DNA of 64,000 nucleotides from Ascaphus truei. Taxonomy: Eukaryota > Chordata > Amphibia > Anura > Ascaphidae. The position numbers were made by a program, and so were the translations under genes. Each line of letters opens with the position of its first letter. Within the stretch, counting starts at the first letter, position 1. The notes below the pieces were generated by a model. It was not told where the DNA came from. It searched no databases and saw only the letters and a list, made by a program, of their open reading frames with translations. Below are positions 45,529 through 57,220 of the stretch, one piece after another. Location of the stretch: positions 5,035,872 through 5,099,871 of the forward strand of contig CM071570.1 of the NCBI GenBank assembly GCA_036426205.1, read 5' to 3'.

Positions 45529-46404
45529 TGTATATATAACCCAATGGACCTGAGGTGGGGCGCAAACCTGTCCAGTTTGCAATGTGTATGTTGCAACCGC
45601 TAACATTGCCCCAAGACACGCTTTTCTTGCCATTAATACACCTCCCCCTGTGTAATCCCGATCACTAAGCTGCACCTTCTTACAAAGATACTGCAGTAAG
45701 GCCCATATTTCTAAGCGGAGCTTTGCCACTAGACACATTCCTGCAATGAAAGACACATGAATGGGCAGCAAGGTATTTTCCAGCACCAGGAAGTACGGCC
45801 CCATATAAAGTAATCCTGAATATTGCTGTGAAAGTAAAAAATGTGCAGCGTCCTGGCTCTCAGTGAACACAGTAAGCGATTGATCTGAAGTAAAACAAGT
45901 ATTTGGTATTGAGGATATCACGGCGTATACAGCGATACAGTTTGGAATGATGCAACATCAGAGCTCTGTCACTCATAGCCCCCCTGCATCACACTAATGA
46001 GTGGAGATTTTGCAGACCCTGCACCACGTTATTGGTGAAACTTCCCTATGAACTTCGTTTAGACGTTCTTTCCCCTGGACGCACATAATGCAGGACTTTC
46101 ACTTTCAGCGCTGGAGAAGAGGGACCCTGTTAATATATTTTTATTGCTCTTTTCTTATTTGATGTCACATCTTGTTGGTTAACTACACAACTCCAGTGCT
46201 GTTTAACTGGGGTGTTATATTCATACTCTATCCTGGCTAGAATTGCCCCATATTGCCTTTTCAATATGGTAAACCTACCTAGCCAGTGTGACATATCTCT
46301 ATTTTGCATTATTCCTAACTTTATAGCTGTGTTCTCTGTTATATCCTAAATACAGTACTTGATTTACTTCCGATCAGTCGCTTCCTGTGTTCATTGAGTG
46401 CAAG
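45529..46404. other. no recognisable gene
   Basis: A 138-codon minus-strand open frame at 45505-45921 has no recognisable domain and starts inside the foldback half copy. I treat it as non-coding. Confidence 0.5.
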
Positions 46405-46412
46405 GACCCCAC

Positions 46413-46725
46413 TAGTGATGGGCAAATCCACCCAAATCCGTTTCCCGGATGTTCTCACATTTTACAGACAAAAATCCATTTTGCCAGGTTAAATCCGCGG
46501 ATGGATTTAGAAGGGTTTAATCCGCGCGGACTCATCAATATCCGCCACTGGATAACAATCCGTTGGTGGGTTCTCAAGAACGGGCTGCGGATTCCGCGAA
46601 GTGTATTGGTAATAATAATAAAAAATCCGCAAAATGCCATTCGCCCTTTTTTTAGGTTGATCCCTGGAAATCTGCGGACCAAAAAAAAATGGCCGGTCCG
46701 TCGCAAAAATCCACCCATCTCTAGA
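46413..46725. mobile_element. hAT-like MITE, 8-bp target duplication
   Basis: Ends TAGTGATGGGCAAATCC and, inverted, TAGAGATGGGTGGAT. GACCCCAC precedes and TACCCCAC follows, seven of eight bases the same. Interior is rich in AATCCGC units. The open frames over it are composition artefacts. No transposase. Confidence 0.7.
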
Positions 46726-47212
46726 TACCCCACATTTTTTCCTTTCACTATTTTGGACCAAAGGGGAGCCCTTGATCCCATGAACCACCACTTATATAAC
46801 CAAACCTTATATAAGAAGTGCTGTCTGACTTGTTGTATACATTGTTGTGAAAGTGTTTTACAACATTTGCAGCGCAGAAGTGGTCAAAAGTATTTAAAGA
46901 TCTGTGGTTAGGACGTTTCATCTGTATGTAAAACTAACTCTGCATCATTATTCCGTTCCCAAACACCTGTATACCATTTGCTTATTCACTTGGTAGCAAA
47001 ATGCAGCAAGTCACCGTGCGAAGGCTGCACAATGTACAGCATTCTAATCTGTTCTATTATCTTTAAAGCGTAGTACTATTTGTCCCAGTTGTAACAATAG
47101 TATTTTCCTGTCACTAACAAGAACAGCTTGGTACAATTGATTGATATTACAGTGTATCGTGTTTCTCCCAGTGAAGAGACAATTGCCTGTGAAGGTTACA
47201 CCAGCTTCTTTA

Positions 47213-47552
47213 GGCTGCGGCCGCGGTGTCGGCGCTGCACACGCGCCTGCTAGGCTGGCGGCGCGTGCAGCTGTGATCCCCGGTCTGCGTTGAGCTGCAG
47301 GAGGAAAGACGGGGGGAGGGGTGGTGGTTGTTAAGGGGCGCGGCCCTGATGTCACCCGGTGGGTTCACCCTCATTGGCTGAACCCCCGGGGGCGTGGCCA
47401 GTGCTCCGTCGCAAGTCCTGAACACAGTTTTCCTGTCTTCTGACAAATCTGCTCACACAGCGTGGTGGCCAAGGCAGGTAGTGGGCCCGGCCTCACTGAG
47501 GGGCGGTTCTTGTCCCACGCCATAGCGTGCGCTGCAGCAGGCACCGCTGACC
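47213..47552. mobile_element. Harbinger-type MITE, older copy
   Basis: Starts GGCTGCGGCCGCGG after TTTA and ends near CACCGCTGACC before TAG. It shares CCTCATTGGCTGAACC and GGGGGCGTGGCC with 24015-24391. The terminal repeats are worn and the duplication is uncertain. Confidence 0.6.
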
Positions 47553-48480
47553 TAGCCAAAAGCTGCAGTTCAAGCTGCCATTTTAAAAAAAAGTTGTTTT
47601 TTTCCCATTCAATATGTGCATCAATACAATCCACACACTGACAAGTAATTAGCTAAATTGCCGATCGATCCGTTCTCCTGTAATCGATCGCTAAAGATTC
47701 GACTCGGGGGTACTTTATATCACTGTTGGGGCTGCAGAAGATTACCCAAGATGCAAAGTTCTGTGTGGAAGATCATGTGATCAGGCAGGCACTCGATACA
47801 AATGGTGCTCTGCTAGAGAGAGGGCAGGGCTCAAGAGCCATAGCTTGTCTCAGAAGGGGAAGGGGGTGTGACTTTGTATATGGTTGCTATAGAAAAAAAA
47901 TGCCTGCTACATTAGAAAGCATTAAAAAGCATTAAAAAGACGTTCAATTTTTTTTTTTAAATGCTAAAAGTATTTACTCATAGTACAGAACTGATATATT
48001 TAAAAAAAAACACATGTAAGATATTGCTTGAACTGCAACTTTAAAGACAGAAACACACAAGTCATTTTTTACAGTTGATTTTTTTTTTACAGTAAATGAG
48101 ATTATATTGAATAAAGATTATAATCTGCAGTACTGACTAGAGGGCAGTTTCTTGATGTTCCTACCCCTGCTACAGATGCAGCAATTGTTATTGCACTTGA
48201 TCATAATGCAGAATATGGCATTATCATGCAGAATATCTCAGAATTTCCATAAAACTGTGATAATGCAAAGTCTCACAGAACATCCCTCCATAACACATCT
48301 GTGGGTGCAATAACCCCTGCTACATCTGTACATATTCTGCATGGTGTCTTTACTGGAGAACATTTAGGAGAAAACCAATGTAACAATTCAAGCTCTATGT
48401 CAAACGCTAAGTACTGTACAATGCTTTAGTATCCTAATTTCAGGAAAATACTCAAACAATCTCATGTTAAAGCAATTTAC
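47553..48480. other. no recognisable gene
   Basis: A/T-rich; nothing supported. Confidence 0.5.
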
Positions 48481-48482
48481 AC

Positions 48483-48741
48483 CAGTGTTTTTCAACCAGG
48501 CTTCATAGGAACCCTTGGTTCCCCAGGCATCCTTAAAGGGTTCCCTGCAATTGTCAGGTCATTTGAAAATGGTATCAAATACAGAAGGATGTTCAATGCA
48601 CCTGATCTCAGACGCGCTATTAGAGAGGGTTTGGGGTTCCTTACAATGCACCTGATCACAGAGTTGCTATTTGAGAGGGTTGGGGGTTCCCCTAGAATTT
48701 CACTTAGAGTTCCTTAACCAAAAAAAGGTTGGAAACCACTG
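48483..48741. mobile_element. hAT-like MITE (CAGTG...CACTG)
   Basis: The ends CAGTGTTTTTCAACC and, inverted, CAGTGGTTTCCAACC are typical of hAT (Charlie-type) elements. The flanking eight bases ATTTACAC and TTGTACAC agree at six positions. Inside, GCACCTGATC...GAGAGGGTT is duplicated at 48600-48690. No transposase. Confidence 0.75.
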
Positions 48742-49500
48742 TTGTACACTATGTATGATCTTGTCCAAGGTGCTGATACTTCTATTTTGCCCCATCACAT
48801 TATACTCAATAGGTTTTTTTGGAACATTGGAAATTTACTCTGAAAGGTTCTATAGTTATTAAAGGGATGAAGTCAGTGAGCATGGAGTGACTTTACCGGG
48901 GGAAGATACAATTGCACTATAGACAGAGTTTTCAAACTAGGAGGAAGATGGAAAAGTGATGGGATAAGTAGATCAGATGGGAGAGTAGATCAGGGTGGGG
49001 GAGGGGGGAGACAGTTTTGAGATACAGCGACTTGGCTGTTTTAAACAAGCTCCAAAAACGGTTATTGACTTTTATCAGATGCTTCAAACCTTATTGAATA
49101 AGGAAACGCCAACACAAATATAGGGCAGAAGCACAAAAAAACATTCATGCAATGGCATACAAAATACAAAAAGAGATATCTCTTACTCTTTCCTTTAAGG
49201 TTTATTCTGAGGTACAGTATAGTGAGGGCTACAATTTTTCCATCTCAGCCGAACACATTCTCAGACATAGCGTGTACAGGCAAATCATTTCCCTTTTATA
49301 CAACATAAAATTCCAATCCAAAACCCATGATACAGATGCCAACAGCATGCCTCTTGACAATGTAGGCAACATACAGTCACAATGCAAACTGATTCATCAA
49401 AGCACGAACAAGTTATTAATCCCTATTCAGAATAATGTTTTGTGCCACAGTGGCAATTAAAGTAGCTTCATCACAACAGAAGTTATTGGTTTGCACTGAT
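48742..49500. other. no recognisable gene
   Basis: Nothing supported. Confidence 0.5.
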
Positions 49501-49784
49501 GCAGTCACCAGTATTAGAACACGTACCTGGGAAATTCTGGGAGATTCTGGGGCAGTCTCACAGTAAATGCCTCAACATTTCTGTGAAATTCATAATGGCC
49601 CATCAGATTAACACGGCGGGGGGTCCCTGCAGTCCCATTCAAACTGAAGCAAACTGAATGGGACTGCAGGGACCCCTGCTGTGTCAATCTGATGGTCCAT
49701 TAGGAATCTCACAGACATGTTGAGGCATTTACTGTGAGACTGCCCCAGAATCTCCCAGGCAAGAGTTCTAATACTGGTGGCTGC
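49501..49784. repeat. foldback element, about 284 bp
   Basis: GCAGTCACCAGTATTAGAAC at the left is inverted at the right end (GTTCTAATACTGGTGGCTGC). The arms of about 130 bases meet near 49640 around CCCATTCAAACTGAAGC. No coding. Confidence 0.8.
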
Positions 49785-50990
49785 ATCTGTAATTCCTTGG
49801 TTTCCATCTTGTCTCTAGAGAAAGATTTGAGCTCCAGAATCAAACTGTTCAGAGAATGGGCCCAACCAGAACTTTTGTGAATCTACTTCTCCTAATACAA
49901 GTTACATTTGTGAATTGACCAAAAAGGACTGTGGAAAGCAACACTCCGAAGAGCATATTTTAGTTTGGCATACTTTTGGGGTTTAAACATTACATTGTAT
50001 TGCCTTTCTTTAATCTAATATAAATGTCCACTACAAATCTCCCAAAAGCCAGTCAACTCAAAATCTCCCGCAATCCCATAAAAAATGGAAAGTGCCAGTA
50101 TATGAAAAGCATGGGCCGGCCCAAGAAGGTCACTTAACCCCCCAGAATTTTCATGTTACCCTCACAAACCACTTGGATAATTTAGAAATTAGTACATTTC
50201 TAGTTATGCAAATTTCCTTCTTCTCTGTAGACGCTATTTGAAATACACTGTTTAATCAATGTCACCTATATTGTGCTTGTAATCTAAGAAAAGCCCAGCT
50301 GGAGATCTTTCCATGCTGTTCTCTCAGTAGGACCTTGTGACATGGAAACAATGTCAAAGTGTTGCTTACAAAATGTGTGACTGTGAAGGGGTAACCAGGC
50401 CATCAATAAAGGCATTATGCCCGGCTGGTTAACTCTGATCCATATTTGGGGTTTTAGAGTGTCAGCTCTTGAACCTGTTTATTGTATCTGCAATATATGT
50501 AATTGTGCGACAATAAAGAATGTGTATATGCTTTACCTTTCCAGGAGTGCCAGCAAGCAGAGATTGCTTGGCTATGAGTTTAAGGGGGGATTTTGCGGAG
50601 AATGTCTTATCAGATTGTGCCAAGATAGTCGGGGTGCAGAGTTGGTGGGCGCCCCAATAATGTACTCGGGAGTCAGGTCAGTCTGCCCGGATACATGTAG
50701 GCACAAGGCTCCGGTCTAAATCTTGCTCTGGAAACGCTTTTGCTACTCACCGCAAGGACTCCCTGCTTCAGCAAAGAACAGAAAGGTAAGCGGGGCATAG
50801 GGGTGTAAAGTATCCCCCAAACGGTACCAGGGTCCCTCCAGTAACAGAGGGATCCTCAGTTCAATACCCGGTTACCCAGAACCAGAATAGAGGTTCCGAG
50901 GGTACGCCAACCATATATGAGGTTTTCAGTTAGATAGAGAAAACAGCCATGAGAATGAACCTGCATGTTTTTTTCATTCTATCCAAAGGA
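49785..50990. other. no recognisable gene
   Basis: Contains ACAATAAAGAATG near 50512, possibly part of the LTR-like repeat that continues at 50991. Otherwise nothing. Confidence 0.4.
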
Positions 50991-52010
50991 CTTAGAAAAA
51001 ATATGTGAAAAGTATATTTTATTACATGGTGGTTTAATGGTATATATGCTTATGCACAGTATTATGAGCTGGGGACTTCCAGGTCCATGGTTCTGAGAGA
51101 CCATGTGGCTACCAAGCTTGGTGCCACCAAGTCTGCTCAGGTCCCAGATGGGAAAACTTCAGAGGTTGCCAAAGTGTGAAAGCCATTTGGGCAGCGGGGT
51201 TAGCCTCAAGTACTCACGTCCTGGGATGAATGGAAGTCATCGTACCACCATTTGCCCAGCCAAGGCTTTGAGGAACCTTATCTCAGTGTGTGGCTTTTGA
51301 CTGACAATTGGCAGAGGTTGCAGGTTGGCGGATGCCCTTGTCAGAATCTGAATCCAAGCTTTCCCGGCATAGATAGACTTGCAAAGCTCTGATAGGCTGG
51401 TAGGATTATTCCCACACTCATGTTGGCTGGAGTATTTCATGAATGAACTCGGAAATACTATAAGAAACCCTCAGCCAATCTGTTCGCGATATTCTAAGCA
51501 CCAAGACAGCAGTGGCAAATTTGAAATCACCAAAATATGCTCGGAGAGAAATAGCAGCGAGCCGGCTTCAGAAGTTTCAAGACGAGAAATGTTCCCACTT
51601 TTCAGGGCCAAGTTCTGAGAATAGAACGTAGCGGTCGCGGTTGGGATTACAAGCCGAAAAGAGTACCAGGACGTTTGGTACTATCCCCCGGTCAAGGGAT
51701 TTCGGCAGCTCCATAGCAGATACAGCGGTGGCATCAGGAACCTCATGCCGAATTGAGTTCCAGGACATTAAGGGACAAGTCCCGGTCAACCTAAAGACTT
51801 TATTTTATGTGCAATTTCACCTAGGAAAGTCCAGTTTTGTTGCTCAGACCCCAGTAAGTGTGTTTTCTTCTGTATTTTGTAATCCACTGTGTATACATCT
51901 GTTTCTACTAAATAAATGCAATTTGTTTTACTATCTTGTTTTGCACAGTGAATGATCCCGGTAAAAAGGTGTAAATACCTGGTCTCCCGTGGGAACATGC
52001 CATTCACCAA
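50991..52010 (+). repeat. dispersed repeat, copy 2
   Basis: 50991-51240 matches 4091-4335 and has an uninterrupted TTA where that copy has a MITE. 51946-51990 (GAATGATCCCGGTAAAAAGG) recurs at 3162 and, inverted, at the window end. It looks like part of a long LTR or terminal repeat, but I cannot name it. Confidence 0.5.
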
Positions 52011-53370
52011 CTACAGCCACAGTTCTTTAGTAAAACCCAGAGGTCAGGTAATACAATAAGCACACAAAAAATTGACAAGACCAGATAGTGAAGGATTCGT
52101 AAGTACCACAAGTGGAACACGTGAAGCCTTCTCAGTGGACATCTATCGACCGCATTATCTAAATAAATCATAACACATTTGCCGACCTTTACTTAAACCT
52201 TAAAACTGGTGAATTACCGAACTCGTAATAATGCGGAACAGACCATTGTCTGCTCACATCAAAACCCACTGAGCAAATGAGATGAGTAATGACAGCCAAG
52301 CTGCAGCTCCGCAGACTCAAAAGACAGATGGCAGGAGCAGACTAGGAAACACAGATGTTCTAATAGCAGCAAAATAAATAATTGTTCTCAGCAAATTCGG
52401 GTTGCATTTCTTTCTACTTTTGCATTTTTGCAGTATTCCTATTGGGCACGTGCTTTCATTTAATTCCACATTTGTGTAACAATTTAGGTGTGTACTCTAT
52501 CAGCAGAAAAACAGCTTGTGTATAAAGGATAGTGTTTAAACATGCCTTCAGATATAGCAAGATAAAATAGTCCCTGAACTCACAGATAATCTCACTAAAA
52601 CTATTAAGGAAGCCTCAACATGGTCTGTCAGTTGCTTCTGTATTCTCCCTGGGCCTCAGCACATTTTCCTGGCTCCCCCAACCTCCCAATGACTGCAACA
52701 CCTCGTTCTTGGCAAGCCCTCTGGAGGCTTGTTCACTCGGGCCATGAGAAACTGATTTTTCCTCCTGCCCCTCCGGGGACGTTTAGCTACAGTAGGTTAC
52801 AGACGTACTAAACTTTGTATCTCTGTGCATCACTCTTCCTCCCTTCGATGTCTATCAAAAGAAATCTTACAAATTACGACATCGTAACTTTCTAGTTTTT
52901 AACAAACTGTAACAGAAACCGTTTCCTACGTGTTGTGCAAGTGTGCACCGATAAATGGTAAAGAACGTCAGAACATACTGCTCCAAAATTGCTTTGGTAC
53001 ATAACCCCCAATCTCTGAAAAACAGCTGATGAGAAAATAGCAGGGGCATGGTGGGTATTTCGATGGGTAGTACCGTGCTGTGCTCACGTGTAAGGAATGC
53101 AGGTTCTACTCAACCTCTGTTTGCAAGAAATGAACATCAAGTAAAATCCCAAACTCTCCCCCGTAAACATTATAATGAGAGCTGGGAGCGTTTGCACTCA
53201 GAGTACACAAAAATTTGCTTTTCTTTCTTCTTTCCTGTTTCCTAGCTCTGTGGAGGTGTTCTGAATTGTTATGAGTAGGATCTGATCAGTGAGCATTCCA
53301 AGCAGATGTATAACATAGAAACTCTCTACCCAGCGCAGGGGACCCTGGGAAAAAGTGGTTCAACCTCACA
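52011..53370. other. no recognisable gene
   Basis: Nothing supported. Confidence 0.5.
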
Positions 53371-53374
53371 TGAG

Positions 53375-54185
53375 TGTAACGGTATTTCTGGCCCGGCCTG
53401 AACCACCCAATCTCACATTGGCCCCTGTGGTCTAACCGGTCCCCATTACAGTGTGATAGTGTGATAGTGTCTGGTGGTGCACCTGTTGGCTACAGGACTC
53501 CTGAGTCTACCGCATGATGTTGTGTGGGGAGAACCCGTCCAGACAGGCAGCTGAGGTAGTGGCTTGAGTCTCACCTAGTACCAGTGCAGCGCCTCCAACT
53601 CATCAGGATCCCTTCGGTCACTTGGGGATGGTCCTGACGAGGAACTCCTCTGTGGTGCTCCTCTCTGTACATTCACTCCACACATGTACACGAGAGGGTT
53701 TGTGATTGAGAACATCTTTATTGCTTGAGGTGGGCTAGCTGCCCCACGCAGTAGATTATCTAGCCACTCATCTTGAGTCAATGCTTCCCTTCTAAAGGTA
53801 TGCTTCTCCTTTAATAGGGATTCCCTATCCCCGCAGGGATCTCCTTCCACTGTGCCAGGTCCCTGGACACAGTCTCCTTACAGTTACTATAACATAACCA
53901 GCAACTCAGACTAGGACTAGAACTTGAACTCCTCCTCCTCTTAACTGAACTTGTGCTAGAACTACTTTTAGAAACAGTGCTGTGCCTTATGTAACTTCTG
54001 AGGCTGACACACCTCTGACATCACTAACCATGGAGTCAGAGCATGTGACCATTCCCATCCATACACAGGGCACCCCACCAGGGTGTGAGGGCAAACCTCC
54101 ATAATTACTGCTGGCATGCCCACAACTTACCAGGCCTTACTGTCAGCAGGAGAGATGACTGTAGCCATTTTACATGACCGCTACA
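53375..54185 (-). repeat. 3' LTR of the pol-less element
   Basis: Minus-strand sense. GCAATAAAGATG (minus strand near 53730) is the likely poly(A) signal. GTGATAGT is doubled at 53455-53470 compared with the other LTR. A 91-codon open frame inside is conserved in both LTRs, but that follows from their recent origin. Confidence 0.85.
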
Positions 54186-54212
54186 TGAGTATAATATAAT
54201 ATGTAAAGTATT

Positions 54213-55022
54213 TTATATAGTCTCCAAAATAAAAATCGATATAAAGGAGGATGCAGTTATTTCCCAGATTCTGCTCCACTCCAATGGAATTTTTGTGTTC
54301 ATTTCTTTTTCATGAGTTTTATCAAATGTCACCTTATGTTTGTAAATGTTCCTTCCTATGCCCCATACACGTTCTAAGTGCTCTATGCGCTCCTCGGCCT
54401 TCTTCCCTACCACTGAACTTCCTCTACCGACCAAGTGCATCTCAATGGCCTCCCTAAGCCACTTCCCTCTGTTGTCCTCTATCTCGTCCATGAGGGGCTC
54501 AGGGACATTCGGATACTCCAACCCGTGGGATGATTTATAACGAGCCATTATGGCCCGCTCGGCCCTACTTATCCTGGTCAGGTCAGCCCTACCGGCCCTC
54601 CCAGGTAACACCCATGATAGGGGCTCATCAGGGTCCACGGGGTCTGACAGGATGCTAGGACCCATGGGTTCTATCTCCCTATGCTCGATCTGCAACCATC
54701 GCTCCTGCAACTCTCTATCCCTTTGCTCAGGGGTGAACTCTCCCACAGCCCACCAGTAATCCACTACATCTTCTCGCCGGATGAGGAACCGAGTGCGGTC
54801 CATCCAAGCGGAGTACCCTTCAAACAGTGGGGCCCACCAACGGTTCTCTCTAAATTTATGTGACTCCCCTGACTCTCTATCATCATCCAGAGAAAATACC
54901 CCCGATGTCCGTGCCGATCGCGGTAGAAACCACCTGGAGGATCCCGGGGCCTTTATCACTGGTTCGGGTGCTGCAGGGGGCAACCACCGGCCTACCGCGG
55001 CCACCCTCAACTCTCCCCCCCT
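54213..55022 (-). CDS. ORF2 of the pol-less LTR element, function unknown
   Basis: About 265 residues; I do not recognise a family. The frame opens at the G run 55012-55022 and has no ATG near its beginning, so it is most likely the continuation of ORF1. One more G, or a minus-one slip in the seven-G run, would fuse them. It is rich in tryptophan and charge: RENRWWAPLFEGYSAWMDR, VVDYWWAVGEF, then EQRDRELQERWLQIEHREIE and SRAERAIMARYKSS, likely helical. The last 40 residues and the stop lie in the 146 bases that are also found outside the right LTR. By position this would be the back half of a gag-like protein. It might equally be a captured host sequence. Confidence 0.55.
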   Translation of the reverse strand, partial: RGGELRVAAVGRWLPPAAPEPVIKAPGSSRWFLPRSARTSGVFSLDDDRESGESHKFRENRWWAPLFEGYSAWMDRTRFLIRREDVVDYWWAVGEFTPEQRDRELQERWLQIEHREIEPMGPSILSDPVDPDEPLSWVLPGRAGRADLTRISRAERAIMARYKSSHGLEYPNVPEPLMDEIEDNRGKWLREAIEMHLVGRGSSVVGKKAEERIEHLERVWGIGRNIYKHKVTFDKTHEKEMNTKIPLEWSRIWEITASSFISIFILETI

Positions 55023-57220
55023 TCAGAAGTGCCTTCCGTAGCGCAACTGTGCGTTCTCCCCCCAGTCCGTTTCACCTCCTCTTCCGAGGTTATGTCCACA
55101 TATTCTAAACTGGACGGGGATCCCGTGGAACCGGTGACAGGGGCAGGGGCTTTATCTCGGGGATGGGATGGGGCATAAGGGCAAGTAAGAGGACCCCACG
55201 GGGTTACGACCCGTTCCCGGCTGTCCGTAGACTGGTCCAATGAGGATATCTCACCCTCCTCAGTCCTTGGTTCGCCTCTCCAACTCCTGGGCCTTTGAGG
55301 TGATCGGGGACCTTCCCCCGATCGCCGAAGCGTCGCTGCGTCCTTCCCAGTGGTTCCGCTGTCGCCACCGGAAGTGATGCCTTCCCTGGAACCGGAAGCG
55401 CCGTCATCGCGGGTTGGACCCCCATTCGGGATCTCTTCTTCGATGACGACATCCGGAAGCTCCGCCGTCGTCTTCACCGGAAGTGATGCCGTCTCTCCAC
55501 GTGCGCCTGCGGCCTGGCATGGCCTCTCTGCTCCTACACCGTCTGCCGGGGCAAGGTAAGTGAAGAGACTCCTCTTACCCGTCCGCAGGGGTGTCGGCGT
55601 CTCTCGCCCGTCGCCGCCACGTTCTGAGGCGGAGGGACTCCGTCTCTCGGCTCGCCGATCTGTGGGGGACGCTCTGTCTTTCTGATAGCTGCTGGTGCCA
55701 CGGGGTGTCGTCCTCCCCGGTTCTATCCTGGGCCTCGATGTCACCTCCGCTAGCTCGTAGAGATCCTCGTCCGAGTACTCTCCCTTCTCGGTGCGGTCAG
55801 GAGGTGACCCGACTGTCTCGGTTGCGGCCGACCCAGCCGACTTGACCGGCTCCAGTCCACTTTCACCGGGACTCGCACGCCCTATCCACAGTGCGCCAGG
55901 GGACTCGGCGGCTCGCCTAGCCTGGTCCCCCGGGGGGTCAGCCGATTGGATGGGTATGAAGGTCGGCATTGGCCATAGATACAGTGTCCCGCATTGTGGG
56001 CAACGTGCCGCCGAGTTGACAGTGCCTCCGGGCAGCCCGCATTGTAGGCAGAGCCCGACCACCGTCTCGGTGTTTGCCACCCTTACTACCAGTAACCCGC
56101 CGGGTACCGAGTAGGGCTGGGTGGAGACCATCGTGCCCACAGTGGAGGGACAGGTCATTCTTCTCACAGGAGCCACTTCCTGTATAGGTCTTTTTAGTTC
56201 AGTGGTTCCTCGCAACTGACTGGTAGAAGTTGCTGGATCCGCCACTCCCTGCTTCAGCTCCTCCTTCCGCTGACATAGCTGGAACCCGCCCCCAGGGGTT
56301 GCAATTATGGGCGGGTCCCACAGGGGAATATCATGCCCCTTAATTAAGGCCGCTCCTTTCTCAGTCCTGGTGGGCGCGGTTTGCGTTTTCGCGGCAGTTT
56401 CCTCGTCAGAGCTGGATTCTTTTCCCGCGGCTAATTCCCGCCTTCTCCTTGCAGCTGCTTTGCGTGCAAAATATCCCTCTTTCTTGCAAATCACTTCCGC
56501 GGCCGGAACTACTTCTTGTAGTGGCGCCGTCTGGATATCAGTCCCTGGGCCCAGTGGTTGCATTCCCACAGGCCATAGTTGAAAGTCACTCCCCCTGGTG
56601 GAAATCAAGGGAGGGTCCCATAGAGTAAGTGGTTGACTCAGCACAGGGGCCGAGTGAGTCACTGTCCATGAAGGCGCAGCCATAGCTTTCGCGCCATGCC
56701 CCCCATCAGGGCGGGGCTCTGCTGTTCGCGCCATTCCCGGCCAGCTTTTTGCAAGTCCTGCACCAGCCACATTCTCTGTGACTGGCCCACGCGGTCTCCC
56801 TTGCAAGCGGGAGCCGCCATTTTGGTTATCTTTTCCAGATGAGGTAGCATTCATTTGGTTGCACGTCCACAGACATCCATCCTCACTGTGCTTCACCCCA
56901 GTTATAACAATGTTCTCACACTCCTCAAGGGGGGTACCTCGGTGTCCCAGACAGGACAAAAACGGGGCAGCCACCGCCTTCGCTCCACTCCAGAGCAGAT
57001 CAGTTAGCGACAACTCAGTGACAGTTTGCTCTTCAGTGGGGCGCACGCCACGGGTGCCTTCCCCATCAGCCTCCGATCGCCATTTTGGACTCTCCGCACC
57101 ACGCGGATCCTCCATTTCTTGGGTTGTCATATTCTCGTACCAATTATTGTACATGGGGCTCCGCTCTGCGGGGCAGCCACCACACCAGTACAATAAAGAG
57201 TTGCTCAGATGCACCACCAC
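55007..57220 (-). CDS. ORF1 of the pol-less LTR element, zinc-ribbon protein of unknown function
   Basis: 737 residues from a real ATG at 57220 (MVVHLSNSLLYWCGG) to TGA at 55009-55007. No known domain is recognised. A CX2C pair, CLQC at 391-394 and CPQC at 407-410, forms a zinc-ribbon-like motif. The block LWDPPxIxTxGxxFQL occurs twice, near residues 200 and 300, an internal duplication about 100 residues apart. The C-terminal 300 residues are low-complexity, rich in R, S, P, E and G, and probably disordered; a short acidic helix GEYSDEDLYELAEV lies near 490. A stretch RKAAARRRRELAAGK looks like a basic helix or nuclear signal. It occupies the gag position, 475 bases after the 5' LTR. An uninterrupted 2.2-kb frame agrees with a young element. 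Confidence 0.65.
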   Translation of the reverse strand: MVVHLSNSLLYWCGGCPAERSPMYNNWYENMTTQEMEDPRGAESPKWRSEADGEGTRGVRPTEEQTVTELSLTDLLWSGAKAVAAPFLSCLGHRGTPLEECENIVITGVKHSEDGCLWTCNQMNATSSGKDNQNGGSRLQGRPRGPVTENVAGAGLAKSWPGMARTAEPRPDGGHGAKAMAAPSWTVTHSAPVLSQPLTLWDPPLISTRGSDFQLWPVGMQPLGPGTDIQTAPLQEVVPAAEVICKKEGYFARKAAARRRRELAAGKESSSDEETAAKTQTAPTRTEKGAALIKGHDIPLWDPPIIATPGGGFQLCQRKEELKQGVADPATSTSQLRGTTELKRPIQEVAPVRRMTCPSTVGTMVSTQPYSVPGGLLVVRVANTETVVGLCLQCGLPGGTVNSAARCPQCGTLYLWPMPTFIPIQSADPPGDQARRAAESPGALWIGRASPGESGLEPVKSAGSAATETVGSPPDRTEKGEYSDEDLYELAEVTSRPRIEPGRTTPRGTSSYQKDRASPTDRRAERRSPSASERGGDGRETPTPLRTGKRSLFTYLAPADGVGAERPCQAAGARGETASLPVKTTAELPDVVIEEEIPNGGPTRDDGASGSREGITSGGDSGTTGKDAATLRRSGEGPRSPQRPRSWRGEPRTEEGEISSLDQSTDSRERVVTPWGPLTCPYAPSHPRDKAPAPVTGSTGSPSSLEYVDITSEEEVKRTGGRTHSCATEGTSEGGES

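Noticed and set aside
45505..45921. 138-codon minus-strand open frame as a host gene
   Set aside because: No domain, no splice context, begins in a MITE half copy.
46387..46911. 174-codon open frame
   Set aside because: Mostly inside the hAT-like MITE; overlapping open frames on both strands show a composition effect.
53580..53640. Hammerhead core CTGATGAG on the minus strand of the LTR (also at 29165 and 57900)
   Set aside because: No GAAAC and no stem II partner follow; the string is part of the LTR's GGTGGAGGCGCTG block.
53575..53850. 91-codon open frame present in both LTRs (also 57887-58162)
   Set aside because: The LTRs are nearly identical and young, so conservation is expected without selection; no domain.
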